A stretch of DNA of 11,422 bases from the NCBI GenBank assembly GCA_047639315.1, contig JBLINQ010000160.1, forward strand, positions 1 through 11,422, written 5' to 3'. The position numbers were made by a program, and so were the translations under genes. This DNA is from S139-23 sp047639315 (GTDB lineage Bacteria; Planctomycetota; GCA-002687715; DRQF01). Below, piece after piece: positions 1 to 7,346 of the stretch. Within the stretch, counting starts at the first letter, position 1. Every line of letters starts with the position of its first letter. The notes beneath the pieces were generated by a model, which was given only the letters and a program-made list of their open reading frames with translations, was not told where the DNA came from and did not search any database.

Positions 1-1025
1 GGGCGTCCAGCGCGTCCTGTTCGACCGATACGGTGAATGTACGCTTCGGTGTCATAAGGGATATCGAAGTTGATCACGTGACTGATGCGGTTGACATCTA
101 AGCCTCGAGCTGCGACGTCCGTTGCGACTAAGATGTCCAACTTGCCTGACTTAAGGCGTTGAACAGTTCGTTCGCGTTGGGCCTGAGCCAAGTCACCGTT
201 GAGCGCAGCGGCTGCGAAACCGCGAGCCTCCAACTTTTCGGCCAGGGCATTGGTTGTCAGCTTAGTGCGTACAAAAACCAGCATCGCATCGAATGGTTCG
301 GCTTCGAGAATTCTGGTCAACGCATCAAGTTTGTGCATGCCAGCAACAAGCCAGCCACGCTGATTGATCGTACTTGCGGTCGCCGTCTTCTCTTTGATCG
401 AAACGTGCTCAGGATTCGTCAGATGCTTGGCAGCGATCTTGCGAATCACGTCGGGCATGGTGGCGGAGAAAAGAGCAGTCTGCCTCGAATCCGGTGTGCG
501 CTCGAGAATCCACTTGACGTCGTCAATGAATCCCATGCGCAACATTTCATCGGCTTCGTCCAGAACCAAGCCTGCTAGGTTGTCGAGCTTGAGAGTGCCA
601 CGACGCATGTGATCCATCACCCGGCCCGGAGTACCAACGACAACATGGACACCACGCTTGAGGGCGCGGAGTTGAGTCTCGATTGATTGTCCACCGTAGA
701 TAGGAAGAACATGGAAGCCGGCCATTTTGCCAGCATAGGACTGCATCGCTTCTGCAACTTGAATGGCCAGCTCACGTGTTGGAGCTAGGACCAAGAGTTG
801 AGTTGATTTAAGTTTGACTTGGATCTTGGAAAGGAAGGGCAGGGCGAATGCAGCCGTTTTGCCGGTTCCTGTTTGTGCCTGTCCGACGATATCTCGCCCG
901 GACATAAGAAGCGGAATCGTAGCCGCTTGGATTGGTGACGGGCTTTCATAGCCAGCCGCTTCGATGGCCTTTTGGACGTTGGCGCTAAGTCCGAAGTCCG
1001 CGAAGGTCATTGTTTCTGTCGTCAT
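1..1025 (-). CDS. DEAD-box ATP-dependent RNA helicase, C-terminus cut by window edge
   Basis: This is an ATP-dependent RNA helicase of the DEAD-box superfamily 2, which remodels RNA duplexes in the cytoplasm (ribosome assembly, mRNA decay or cold adaptation). The 341 residues visible carry all the core motifs in order: Q motif SPSPIQ (28-33), motif I AQTGTGKT (50-57), Ia PTREL (82-86), Ib TPGR (132-135), II DEAD (156-159), III SAT (187-189), V around TDVAARGLD (301-309) and VI HRIGRTGR (331-338). The gene runs off the left edge right after motif VI, so the C-terminal extension that separates DeaD/CsdA, RhlE and RhlB types is missing and I give no symbol. The ATG at 1025 is chosen over the in-frame ATG at 1010 because AAGAGGA lies about 7 bases upstream of the former and nothing similar precedes the latter. 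It lies 224 bases downstream of the 628-residue gene on the same strand, probably with its own promoter. Confidence 0.97.
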   Translation of the reverse strand, partial: MTTETMTFADFGLSANVQKAIEAAGYESPSPIQAATIPLLMSGRDIVGQAQTGTGKTAAFALPFLSKIQVKLKSTQLLVLAPTRELAIQVAEAMQSYAGKMAGFHVLPIYGGQSIETQLRALKRGVHVVVGTPGRVMDHMRRGTLKLDNLAGLVLDEADEMLRMGFIDDVKWILERTPDSRQTALFSATMPDVIRKIAAKHLTNPEHVSIKEKTATASTINQRGWLVAGMHKLDALTRILEAEPFDAMLVFVRTKLTTNALAEKLEARGFAAAALNGDLAQAQRERTVQRLKSGKLDILVATDVAARGLDVNRISHVINFDIPYDTEAYIHRIGRTGRAGR

Positions 1026-1030
1026 CTATT

Positions 1031-1058
1031 ATCCTCTTAGGATTGGCCTGCCTGCCAA
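1031..1058 (-). promoter_or_regulatory. Two adjacent small stem-loops in helicase leader, one enclosing the ribosome-binding site
   Basis: On the minus strand, ATCCT-AAG-AGGAT (1043-1031) is a perfect 5-bp inverted repeat. Its 3' arm contains the AGAGGA Shine-Dalgarno sequence of the helicase start at 1025. Directly upstream, TTGGC/GCCAA (1058-1043) can form a second 5-bp stem with a 6-base loop; the two share one base. Both stems are short, so folding in vivo is uncertain. A role in controlling helicase translation is inferred. Confidence 0.35.
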
Positions 1059-1249
1059 GGTTGGGCCGCTGTCGTAGTTCGTTTTGGAATTCTGGTAGCG
1101 GCCGGCAGTGCATAATCTGACGGATCGCGCTTAACTTTAAGAAAAGGCATAAGATCCGCCAAGACAGGTTGACGGCATGGCGAAAGACAATTATGCCCAG
1201 GAGGCGCCACCCCGGCACTCCTCTTATTTCTTAAATCGTGACTACGTTG

Positions 1250-3136
1250 CTAATTGTGGTCGTTCACGACGATTGCGCCCAAATCTGTCGTGCCTCTTGT
1301 GACGCGGAAAACCACCCTGCGGTCGGGCGAATTTTGATCCCGAGATTGACCCCAAATGTAGAGAACCATGGCGTTTCCTGCTTTCAGACGCGACTTAGTC
1401 AGGAACATATAGCCATCCATGTCCCCCCGAAGGCTCCGCCGTGAGTTGTGCCACGATCCAAATTTTCTGAATCGAGACCTGGATTTTGTGCCCTTGATGA
1501 AGTCTGGGGGGGTGAAGGAATAGCCAGCTATGAAACCCTCTCTATCCGGCTCGTTCTCGGTCTTCCCAGTGAAGACGACTTTGAGTTTGTATTTGGGCAG
1601 GTTGGTGCCAACGTCGACCAATTGCTGACGAAGTCCCTGAGCGACTTTGTCTTGGTCAAGGTCGACGATGGAGGCTTCGGCCCACGGGATGGGACGGCCT
1701 TGGGGGTCGACGATCCGCATAGCAAGGGAGGGGCCGGTAAATGGGATTTCGAAGACCCCGCCGTTGAGCTTCTCTTTGCCGTGAATGTCGTAGTTGAATT
1801 TGGTTCCAAGATCTCGGTGGTCTTCTCCTCCTTGGAGGGTCACGGTGAAACGATCAAAGCGTCTCAAATGATCTGCTTTCAATTTTTCGATCGATACAAC
1901 ATCGCGTCCAAGCTCTTCTGGAGAACGGCTGCCTCTGTGAGTCCCTTGCCAAGCATCGTGAAATGTCCACGCCAGTTTGTATTGCAAGACATACTCGCGC
2001 ATCGTCGGCGAGAACCCTCCCATGCGAAGTGTAAAGAGATCGTCCCCGAGGGTAGGTGCCCGTTCTTTCGTCTGCGCCAAAGGACTGGAATTCGTCACAT
2101 TGAGATTCCCAACATTCGTTTCATTTCGATTCTCCATGCCACGCATCTTATCGCTTAGCTCTGGACTTAGGCGCACAGTGAAAAGTTCAGGAATCTGTAT
2201 CTTGTCCTTGAACGTTGTTGCCATGGTGAACGATCTTTGCCCGTGGTCTTTTTTTCGAAACGGGATGTCAATGGTATTCACAGCGCCGATGAAGACTGGA
2301 AGGTGCCATGCACCATTGTCGAGAAGGAGAGCACCACGTCCATATGTCAGGGAATTATGGTGGTTTCGAGAATAACCTCTTTCCGTGAAAACGCTTATCG
2401 CCCCGGGGGGCTTAGCGAGAACCTTGTCTGGTCTTGCAGAGCGCGATTTTTTCGGCAGCGTCTGGCTCTTCGCACTTACGGTCGGAGCGAAGTTGATTCG
2501 GTCAAGAAGCCTGCCACTTTCGTCTTGGAACCTGATAGCTAATACGTGTCGCCATATAGAAAACTGAACGGTATCGACGAATGTCTGCCCCGGACCGATG
2601 CGAAAAGAAATTCGCTTAGCACCATACGGACTGCAGTCGGCATCCAATTCGTACTCCCCGGGTTCGAGCCCAACATGAGCCGGCCCGTCCACTTTGAGAA
2701 TGGCGGAGTTCTCGTCAAAGAAGGTCGACTCGACCACCTTGATCCACTGGTCTTGGTGTCTTCGGAAGAGGGAGAATTTTGGTGGTGTCTTCGATCTAAG
2801 GGGCCGACGGCGGCCATCCGTGAAAGAGAATTCGGCCCGGCCTTGCCCGCGTCTTAAGAATGGCCCGTAGTCGGGGACGAAGAGTTTTTCACCTGGAGGA
2901 ATTGGGGAAAGGATGATCGCTTCGGTCTCGTTAGCCGGGGACGATGTCAGTTCGGTCTCGTGCAAAGATCTATGGGGGATGCGGGCTTGTGAGGGCAAGG
3001 TCTCGATAGCTTGACTCGCTTCGTGATCGATGGCGGCCGGATCTTGCTCATCCGTTGTGAGGGCGTAGATGACCAAGGACGCTACCAGCAGGCAAATGAA
3101 GCCAACAGCTAACCGGTTCTGCATTGATTCGGTCAT
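1250..3136 (-). CDS. Exported or membrane-anchored protein of unknown function with carboxypeptidase-regulatory-like segments (628 aa)
   Basis: I do not recognise this as a named family. The N-terminus has one strong hydrophobic stretch (about residues 10-26, rich in L, V, I, F and A) after a short polar start, so it is probably a signal anchor or uncleaved signal peptide. A low-complexity polar linker follows (about 28-75). The rest is mostly beta-type sequence. Segments around 152-192 (GLEPGEYELDADC), 198-220 and 469-495 (RIVDPQGRPIPWAEASI) resemble carboxypeptidase-regulatory-like or Ig-like folds, which are usually structural or binding modules rather than enzymes. I see no catalytic motif. 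The frame stays open up to 3325, but that would overlap the DUF3465 gene. ATG 3136 is chosen because AGAAGAGG lies 6 bases upstream; it leaves an 89-base gap after DUF3465. The gene may be co-transcribed with DUF3465. A periplasmic or envelope role is inferred. Confidence 0.8.
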   Translation of the reverse strand: MTESMQNRLAVGFICLLVASLVIYALTTDEQDPAAIDHEASQAIETLPSQARIPHRSLHETELTSSPANETEAIILSPIPPGEKLFVPDYGPFLRRGQGRAEFSFTDGRRRPLRSKTPPKFSLFRRHQDQWIKVVESTFFDENSAILKVDGPAHVGLEPGEYELDADCSPYGAKRISFRIGPGQTFVDTVQFSIWRHVLAIRFQDESGRLLDRINFAPTVSAKSQTLPKKSRSARPDKVLAKPPGAISVFTERGYSRNHHNSLTYGRGALLLDNGAWHLPVFIGAVNTIDIPFRKKDHGQRSFTMATTFKDKIQIPELFTVRLSPELSDKMRGMENRNETNVGNLNVTNSSPLAQTKERAPTLGDDLFTLRMGGFSPTMREYVLQYKLAWTFHDAWQGTHRGSRSPEELGRDVVSIEKLKADHLRRFDRFTVTLQGGEDHRDLGTKFNYDIHGKEKLNGGVFEIPFTGPSLAMRIVDPQGRPIPWAEASIVDLDQDKVAQGLRQQLVDVGTNLPKYKLKVVFTGKTENEPDREGFIAGYSFTPPDFIKGTKSRSRFRKFGSWHNSRRSLRGDMDGYMFLTKSRLKAGNAMVLYIWGQSRDQNSPDRRVVFRVTRGTTDLGAIVVNDHN

Positions 3137-3225
3137 GACGCACCTCTTCTGGTTCATCTTGATGACGCAGATGGGAAACGCCGGTTCAGACAAATTTGGT
3201 TTATTCTCAGCAGGTGGGGAGGCGA

Positions 3226-3657
3226 CTATTCGTAAGTCTTGCCGTTGTGGTTGATCCAACCACTCGTACGTTCTGGAATTGGATCTCGGTGTGTCATATG
3301 GATGATGCCACCTTTTTCCGTCCAAATATATTCACCACGAACTTCGACTTGATCACCGTTTGACATGGGAACTCGCGGTGACGTGGTTGTGTCGTGAGAA
3401 ACTTCAACTTGGTGCCCACCCGGGAATTCCAAAGTGAACTCTTGTCGCCTGATACCTGGGGCCGAGTTGTCCTTCAATTTGCTCACGGAGCCAAGGACCT
3501 CAACGACGACATCTGACTTCTTCGCCTGATATAACTCTTCGACAAAACTCGATGGCGGAGCTTCAAGCTTGCTCGCGCTTCGAATCTCGATCCATTGGGT
3601 CCATACAGCACCACCAAGGAGGATGAAGACAACGGTAATGCGGACCATCATGGACAT
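3226..3657 (-). CDS. DUF3465 domain protein, exported or membrane-anchored
   Basis: A 143-residue protein with an N-terminal hydrophobic segment (about residues 5-19) and a C-terminal domain that I assign to DUF3465 from its motifs: a GDQVEVRGEYIW strand (101-112), then GGIIHMTHRDP (116-126), and the ending GWINHNGKTYE (133-143). The family usually reads HWTHHDP where this protein has HMTHRDP. Family function is unknown to me; the fold looks like a small OB-like beta domain, which is inference. The start ATG at 3657 has GAGGG six bases upstream (GAGGGATCCGT before ATG). Two further Met codons at positions 3 and 4 have no better site. The next gene, the 628-residue exported protein, starts 89 bases after the stop, so the two may form an envelope-directed pair. 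Confidence 0.85.
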   Translation of the reverse strand: MSMMVRITVVFILLGGAVWTQWIEIRSASKLEAPPSSFVEELYQAKKSDVVVEVLGSVSKLKDNSAPGIRRQEFTLEFPGGHQVEVSHDTTTSPRVPMSNGDQVEVRGEYIWTEKGGIIHMTHRDPIPERTSGWINHNGKTYE

Positions 3658-3742
3658 ACGGATCCCTCAACCAGTTTGGAGATAGGTTCATCAGTTTACG
3701 ATTTGTGAAGCAAAGGAGAATCGACGTGGTCGATAGGGAGCT

Positions 3743-3771
3743 ATGCTCAAGGAAAAGGATGGAATTGTCAA
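3743..3771 (-). promoter_or_regulatory. Candidate sigma70-type promoter for DUF3465, with palindrome over the -35
   Basis: On the minus strand there is a perfect TTGACA (3771-3766), a 17-base spacer, then GAGCAT (3748-3743), which matches only three of six -10 positions. It lies 86 bases upstream of the DUF3465 start. A perfect 6+1+6 palindrome, CAATCA-A-TGATTG (3769-3781, plus-strand reading), overlaps the -35 end and could be an operator. The weak -10 keeps confidence low. Confidence 0.35.
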
Positions 3772-3823
3772 TCAATGATTGGCATAGGAAGGTCCACTGA
3801 CTGCGGTGGCGTTGAATTATTGG

Positions 3824-3852
3824 CCCCATGATGACTCAAAGTCATCATGAGG
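3824..3852 (-). terminator. Strong hairpin after the acyltransferase gene, terminator-like without a U-run
   Basis: CATGATGACT (3827-3836) and AGTCATCATG (3840-3849) form a perfect 10-bp stem around a 3-base loop. In the minus-strand transcript the stem extends by one U-G and two C-G pairs to 3852/3824. It begins 26 bases after the stop of the acyltransferase gene. No T-tract follows on the minus strand, so it may be a 3'-end stabiliser or an atypical terminator rather than a classical intrinsic one. As a symmetric DNA palindrome it could also be a protein-binding site. Confidence 0.5.
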
Positions 3853-3877
3853 ATTCGGGCATGAGTTTGACGAGGAC

Positions 3878-4945
3878 TTAGCCAAGAACAGCTTCAAACT
3901 GGTCGTCACGGCCCATTGCCAAGAGAATTGGCTTGTCCGATTTTTGTCGCGCGGCGAAATCGGCCTTATTGTGGATGCCTTGCCAATTCTCTAAGACCAA
4001 TGTTTGTCCGACTGACCCGCCCAAGGTTGTCCCTGGTCCGAGCAAGATCAGAACGTCAGGAGCGAATTCGCGGAGCGCGACGCGCAACGACAGAGTGAAG
4101 TCGTAAGTCTCAAGGACTTGTTCGCCCAAGGTGTAGTCAAAAATGGACTGATAGTCAGAAGCCAAAGGTCGGTGGATGCGTCCACTGCCGTCGATCAAGC
4201 TGATCTTGGGCGCCTGCCATGGCAAGTCGTTAAGTCGCTCGCGACCGAAAGCTGAAGCGCCTTCCATCAGACTTGTATGGAAGGCTGCATGTTGCGCCAA
4301 CTGAAAAGGGTAGTCGCGACCACCCCAATTGATCGTGGGCAATTGTTCGCGCAAAGCGGCAAGAGCAGCCTTATCACCGGCGAGAACAAGGTAGCCTCCT
4401 AAGTTGATGGAGAGGGCGCAGGCGCCGATCGTCTCATCAATCGACTTGACGATGTTCAGGAGTTGTTCACGCAGGGCGTAGTTTGGCTGCCAGTCTTCAT
4501 CTACCCATGGGATAATAAGTTGTCCGCCAACGAGCTGCCCTTGTTGGCTCTTTGACATGGTGTCGACTAAGCGCAGGGCATCACCAAATTCGAAGGCGCC
4601 AGATGCAAACAACGACGTGTACCAGCCCATGGAGTTGCCGCAGACCGCGACGGGTTTGAATCGATCTTGAGGGATCGACACGAAATCGGCGGCCGAGCAA
4701 GTGAAGATGAGCGAGCCTGCATTCGGGCCCGACATATGAAGCCCAGCCGAAAAACGTTCGGCCGCGTCGATTTCGGTAACAGTCTTGCTGTCGACACTTT
4801 TGCGGAATCGGTCAGCGGTCTCAACGATCGCAGGCACCGAAGTGCAGCGAGGATCGGCCTTACGTTTCGCTAAGTAACCTAATTCGTTGGCCGTGTATGT
4901 GCCACGACCAGGACAGACGATGAGTGCGCGTTGTGGTGCAGTCAT
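3878..4945 (-). CDS. FabD-like acyl-carrier-protein S-acyltransferase, atypical substrate pocket
   Basis: A 355-residue member of the FabD/acyltransferase fold, which moves an acyl group from CoA to a carrier protein through a serine ester. The nucleophile elbow is GNSMG (103-107, Ser105), where FabD has GHSLG. The likely catalytic His is His223 in AFHTSLM. NLGGYLVLAG (181-190) matches the NSPGQVVISG strand of FabD. Two differences stand out in a hand alignment: the N-terminal GQG oxyanion loop reads PGRG (12-15, Arg14 for Gln11), and the malonyl-binding Arg (Arg117 in E. coli FabD, 25 residues after the Ser) is Met130. Loss of that Arg is typical of acyltransferases that take non-carboxylated acyl groups. 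The ATG is 2 bases after the E1 stop, with GAGGAG inside the E1 end, so translation is probably coupled. The role and donor are inferred. Confidence 0.82.
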   Translation of the reverse strand: MTAPQRALIVCPGRGTYTANELGYLAKRKADPRCTSVPAIVETADRFRKSVDSKTVTEIDAAERFSAGLHMSGPNAGSLIFTCSAADFVSIPQDRFKPVAVCGNSMGWYTSLFASGAFEFGDALRLVDTMSKSQQGQLVGGQLIIPWVDEDWQPNYALREQLLNIVKSIDETIGACALSINLGGYLVLAGDKAALAALREQLPTINWGGRDYPFQLAQHAAFHTSLMEGASAFGRERLNDLPWQAPKISLIDGSGRIHRPLASDYQSIFDYTLGEQVLETYDFTLSLRVALREFAPDVLILLGPGTTLGGSVGQTLVLENWQGIHNKADFAARQKSDKPILLAMGRDDQFEAVLG

Positions 4946-4947
4946 GA

Positions 4948-7200
4948 TCAGTTCTCCTCAAGGATGCTCTTGATCCCTGCTTCAATGCCCTCTTCGGAAA
5001 CCATCACCATATGAGCGGCTCCGGCGAGTGGAATGTAGCTATCGTGAGCCACAACTCTCTTCACCTTTGCACCCGGTACCGTTTCAGTGATACAGGTGAC
5101 GATCTGCTCCGAGATGCTGGCCGTTTCTCTTCCTTCGTCTACGACCAGAACTCGTGAACATTTGGATGCAGCTTCGGCGATGGCATCACGATTGAGCGGC
5201 ATGAGCCAACGAAGGTCAATCACACGACATTTGACGCCTGTTTTAGCGACGGCCCGTAGGGACATGCGAACGCCATTGCCATAGGTAATGATGACGACTT
5301 CTTCGTTCCCATTTTCTGCCGGATAGTCTCTCGGCTCCCACAGCGGCGTGTGCTCATCATTTGCCGGGTACGGGAAGCTCCAGCCCTCGTCACCATCTTC
5401 GTAAAGGTCTTTCGTCATGTAGAGCGCGATGGGCTCCATGAAGACAACAACCCGCCCGCTCGAACGTGCGAGTGCAAAAGACGAACGAATCATGCCAACA
5501 GCATCGTCGCCTCGAGTCGGGCAGGCGAGTGTTAGCCCCGGGGTGTCACGCAAGAATCCGAAACCATTGTCATTGTGGAAATGCCCGCCGAAGCCTCGCT
5601 GATACCCGAGTCCGGCGACACGGATGACCATGGGATTCTGATAGGTGTTGTTGGAGAAGAATTGCAGCGAGCACGCTTCGCCACGAATTTGATCGACGGC
5701 ATGAACCAAGTAAGCCAAGTACTGGATTTCCGGACACGGTAAGTAACCAATTTGGGCGGCGCCAATCGCCAGGCCCAAGATTGTCTGTTCGTCGAGCAGT
5801 GTGTTGAAAACACGGCCAACACCGAAGCGATCAAAGAGGCCGTTCGTGATGTTGTAGACGCCACCTTTACGACTGACGTCTTCACCGAAGATCATGATCT
5901 CAGGATATTTGATCATTAAGTCGTGCAGCGCCCAATTGAGGAGCATGGCCATATGACGCTTGCGAGGGCGGGCATCTGGCAACTTGTTCTCGCCGCCGAA
6001 GACCTCGATCCTTCTGGCTTGGTCTGGCAACCTTTTGACTTCGTCTTCGAAATCTTGTGCGTCGAATGGCGTCAAGGTTGCCATGACCTGCTCAGCATCT
6101 TTGATCTTCGGACGAGAGCTGGCTTCTTTCGATGCCGCCTCGATGCGTACAACCAATTCATCATGAAGGTTAATCAGGTCTTGAGCTTCACAGAATCCTT
6201 GCCACACCAGCCAATTGGCGATTCTGATCAAGGGGTCATTCGATTCGGCCTTCTCGATCTCTTCCTTCGAGCGATAGTTCTGCTCGACGTCGCTGCCAGC
6301 GTGACCCATCAGGCGAACTGTCTTTAAGTGGAGCATGGCTGGCGCACGATTCTTACGGGCATATTCTGCAGCGCGTAGAGCGGCATCGTAGGATTGTGCC
6401 AAGTCACCGCCATCGGCAGCGAAATAACCCAAGCCACTCCGGTTCGCGTATTGGCTCTCGATCCAATTCTCTGGCGTTCGAACACTGATACCGATGCTGT
6501 TGTCTTCACATACAAGCAACAAAGGAAGGGGCATTTTTTGGTGCGAAGCCCACAGTGCTGCGTTGATTGCGCCGACGGTTGTTGAGTGGTTCAAGCTCGC
6601 ATCGCCGAAACTTGCCATGATGACGCTGTCGAGTGGAATTGACGGCCCATCGCCCAAATCTTCGTCGCGGGCAATTGCTGGCCAACGCCCCAAGGCGAAA
6701 GCAGCGCCCAAGGCTTTGGGCAAATGAGAGCCAATGGTGCTGGTTTGCGGTGGGACGTTGAGGCGTTTAGATCCCCAAACTTTGTGGCGGCCACCACTCG
6801 CAGGATCTTCGCTACTCGCCGACAAAGAGAGGAGGGTATCAAAAATCGGCGTGCTTCCGGGGACCTGTGCTGAGCGTTGCATCATGAAGGCACCGCTTCG
6901 GTAATGCAGAAAGCACATGTCTGTCGGGCGTAAGGCAGCGGCCACGCAGGCATTACTCTCATGACCAGCAGAGCCAATCGTATAGAAACCGGCGTCACGG
7001 GCTTTCAGCGCGCGGGCTTCCATGTCAATCAAGCGGCTCGCCAATTGAGATTCAAAGATCTCCATGGCGGCGGCGCCACTGAGCGAACCTCGGGAGCTGA
7101 CTCCCTGAGACGAGTGTTGATTTTCGGGCCCATCGGCCGCGATTTTTTGGAAAGCTGCGACTAGCTTTTGCGCGACTAATTGGTGGCGACTTACGGCCAT
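4948..7200 (-). CDS. Fused E1 alpha-beta 2-oxoacid dehydrogenase, thiamine diphosphate-dependent
   Basis: A 750-residue single-chain E1, equivalent to the alpha and beta subunits of branched-chain 2-oxoacid or pyruvate-type dehydrogenases. It would decarboxylate a 2-oxoacid on thiamine diphosphate and pass the acyl group to a lipoyl carrier. The alpha half covers about 45-370: FYTIGSAGHES (72-82), the HYRSG loop (99-103), the cofactor motif starting SFGDAS (197-202) and closing with EDNSIGIS (232-239), and HAGSDVEQNYR (300-310). The beta half covers about 415-750: FGEDVSRKGGVYN (438-450), LLDEQTILGLAIGAA (468-482), the GGHFHNDNG loop (538-546) and a C-terminal transketolase-like domain with YGNGV and VVDEG. 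An ATG at 7200 with AAGGAG 8 bases upstream is preferred to the TTG at 7206, which sits one base from that site. Which 2-oxoacid it uses cannot be read from sequence; the branched-chain type is my guess. No E2 or E3 gene is in the window. Confidence 0.93.
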   Translation of the reverse strand: MAVSRHQLVAQKLVAAFQKIAADGPENQHSSQGVSSRGSLSGAAAMEIFESQLASRLIDMEARALKARDAGFYTIGSAGHESNACVAAALRPTDMCFLHYRSGAFMMQRSAQVPGSTPIFDTLLSLSASSEDPASGGRHKVWGSKRLNVPPQTSTIGSHLPKALGAAFALGRWPAIARDEDLGDGPSIPLDSVIMASFGDASLNHSTTVGAINAALWASHQKMPLPLLLVCEDNSIGISVRTPENWIESQYANRSGLGYFAADGGDLAQSYDAALRAAEYARKNRAPAMLHLKTVRLMGHAGSDVEQNYRSKEEIEKAESNDPLIRIANWLVWQGFCEAQDLINLHDELVVRIEAASKEASSRPKIKDAEQVMATLTPFDAQDFEDEVKRLPDQARRIEVFGGENKLPDARPRKRHMAMLLNWALHDLMIKYPEIMIFGEDVSRKGGVYNITNGLFDRFGVGRVFNTLLDEQTILGLAIGAAQIGYLPCPEIQYLAYLVHAVDQIRGEACSLQFFSNNTYQNPMVIRVAGLGYQRGFGGHFHNDNGFGFLRDTPGLTLACPTRGDDAVGMIRSSFALARSSGRVVVFMEPIALYMTKDLYEDGDEGWSFPYPANDEHTPLWEPRDYPAENGNEEVVIITYGNGVRMSLRAVAKTGVKCRVIDLRWLMPLNRDAIAEAASKCSRVLVVDEGRETASISEQIVTCITETVPGAKVKRVVAHDSYIPLAGAAHMVMVSEEGIEAGIKSILEEN

Positions 7201-7309
7201 GGACAAGCTCCTTCTTTGGTTCGGCGTACACTAACGCAAAGGCGCCATTTTTCCGAGTAGAGAAGAGCTTTGGATTTTGGAGTTCTGGTCGCAATTCTGA
7301 CGGGGTTCT

Positions 7310-7335
7310 GGTTCCTCAGGGAATGCTGAGAAACC
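7310..7335 (-). terminator. 10-bp hairpin after DUF1579 gene, terminator-like without a U-run
   Basis: GGTTCCTCAG (7310-7319) and CTGAGAAACC (7326-7335) pair around a 6-base loop, with one G-U wobble in the minus-strand transcript. The stem starts 11 bases after the DUF1579 stop codon. The sequence that follows is AGAACCCC, with no U-tract, so it fits an atypical terminator or RNA-stabilising end between DUF1579 and the E1 operon. Confidence 0.45.
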
Positions 7336-7346
7336 CCTTCAATCGA

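Noticed and set aside
985..1218. 77-codon minus-strand frame with GTG start before the helicase
   Set aside because: It overlaps the helicase start in another frame, has no usable ribosome-binding site and resembles no family.
1059..1249. Promoter of the helicase (TTGGCG, 17 bases, TAAAGT)
   Set aside because: Both hexamers are weak matches; a promoter is likely in this gap but I cannot place it.
1505..1511. Run of seven G (seven C in the 628-residue gene) as a phase-variable tract
   Set aside because: Too short, explained by Thr-Pro-Pro codons, and deep inside the gene.
1448..2158. 236-codon plus-strand frame
   Set aside because: Antisense shadow of the 628-residue gene, with no domain features and no plausible start context.
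2317..2340. TGTCGA followed by CGTC on the plus strand
   Set aside because: Spacing is 14 rather than 17 bases and it lies antisense inside a coding gene.
3137..3325. Upstream extension of the 628-aa gene to 691 aa
   Set aside because: It would overlap the DUF3465 gene by 100 bases and would put 63 polar residues before the signal anchor; ATG 3136 has a good ribosome-binding site.
3563..3829. 88-codon minus-strand frame
   Set aside because: It overlaps the DUF3465 start and its leader; low-complexity composition and no recognisable domain.
7201..7206. TTG as start of the E1 gene (752 aa)
   Set aside because: AAGGAG is only one base from this TTG but 8 bases from the ATG at 7200, so 7200 is the better start.
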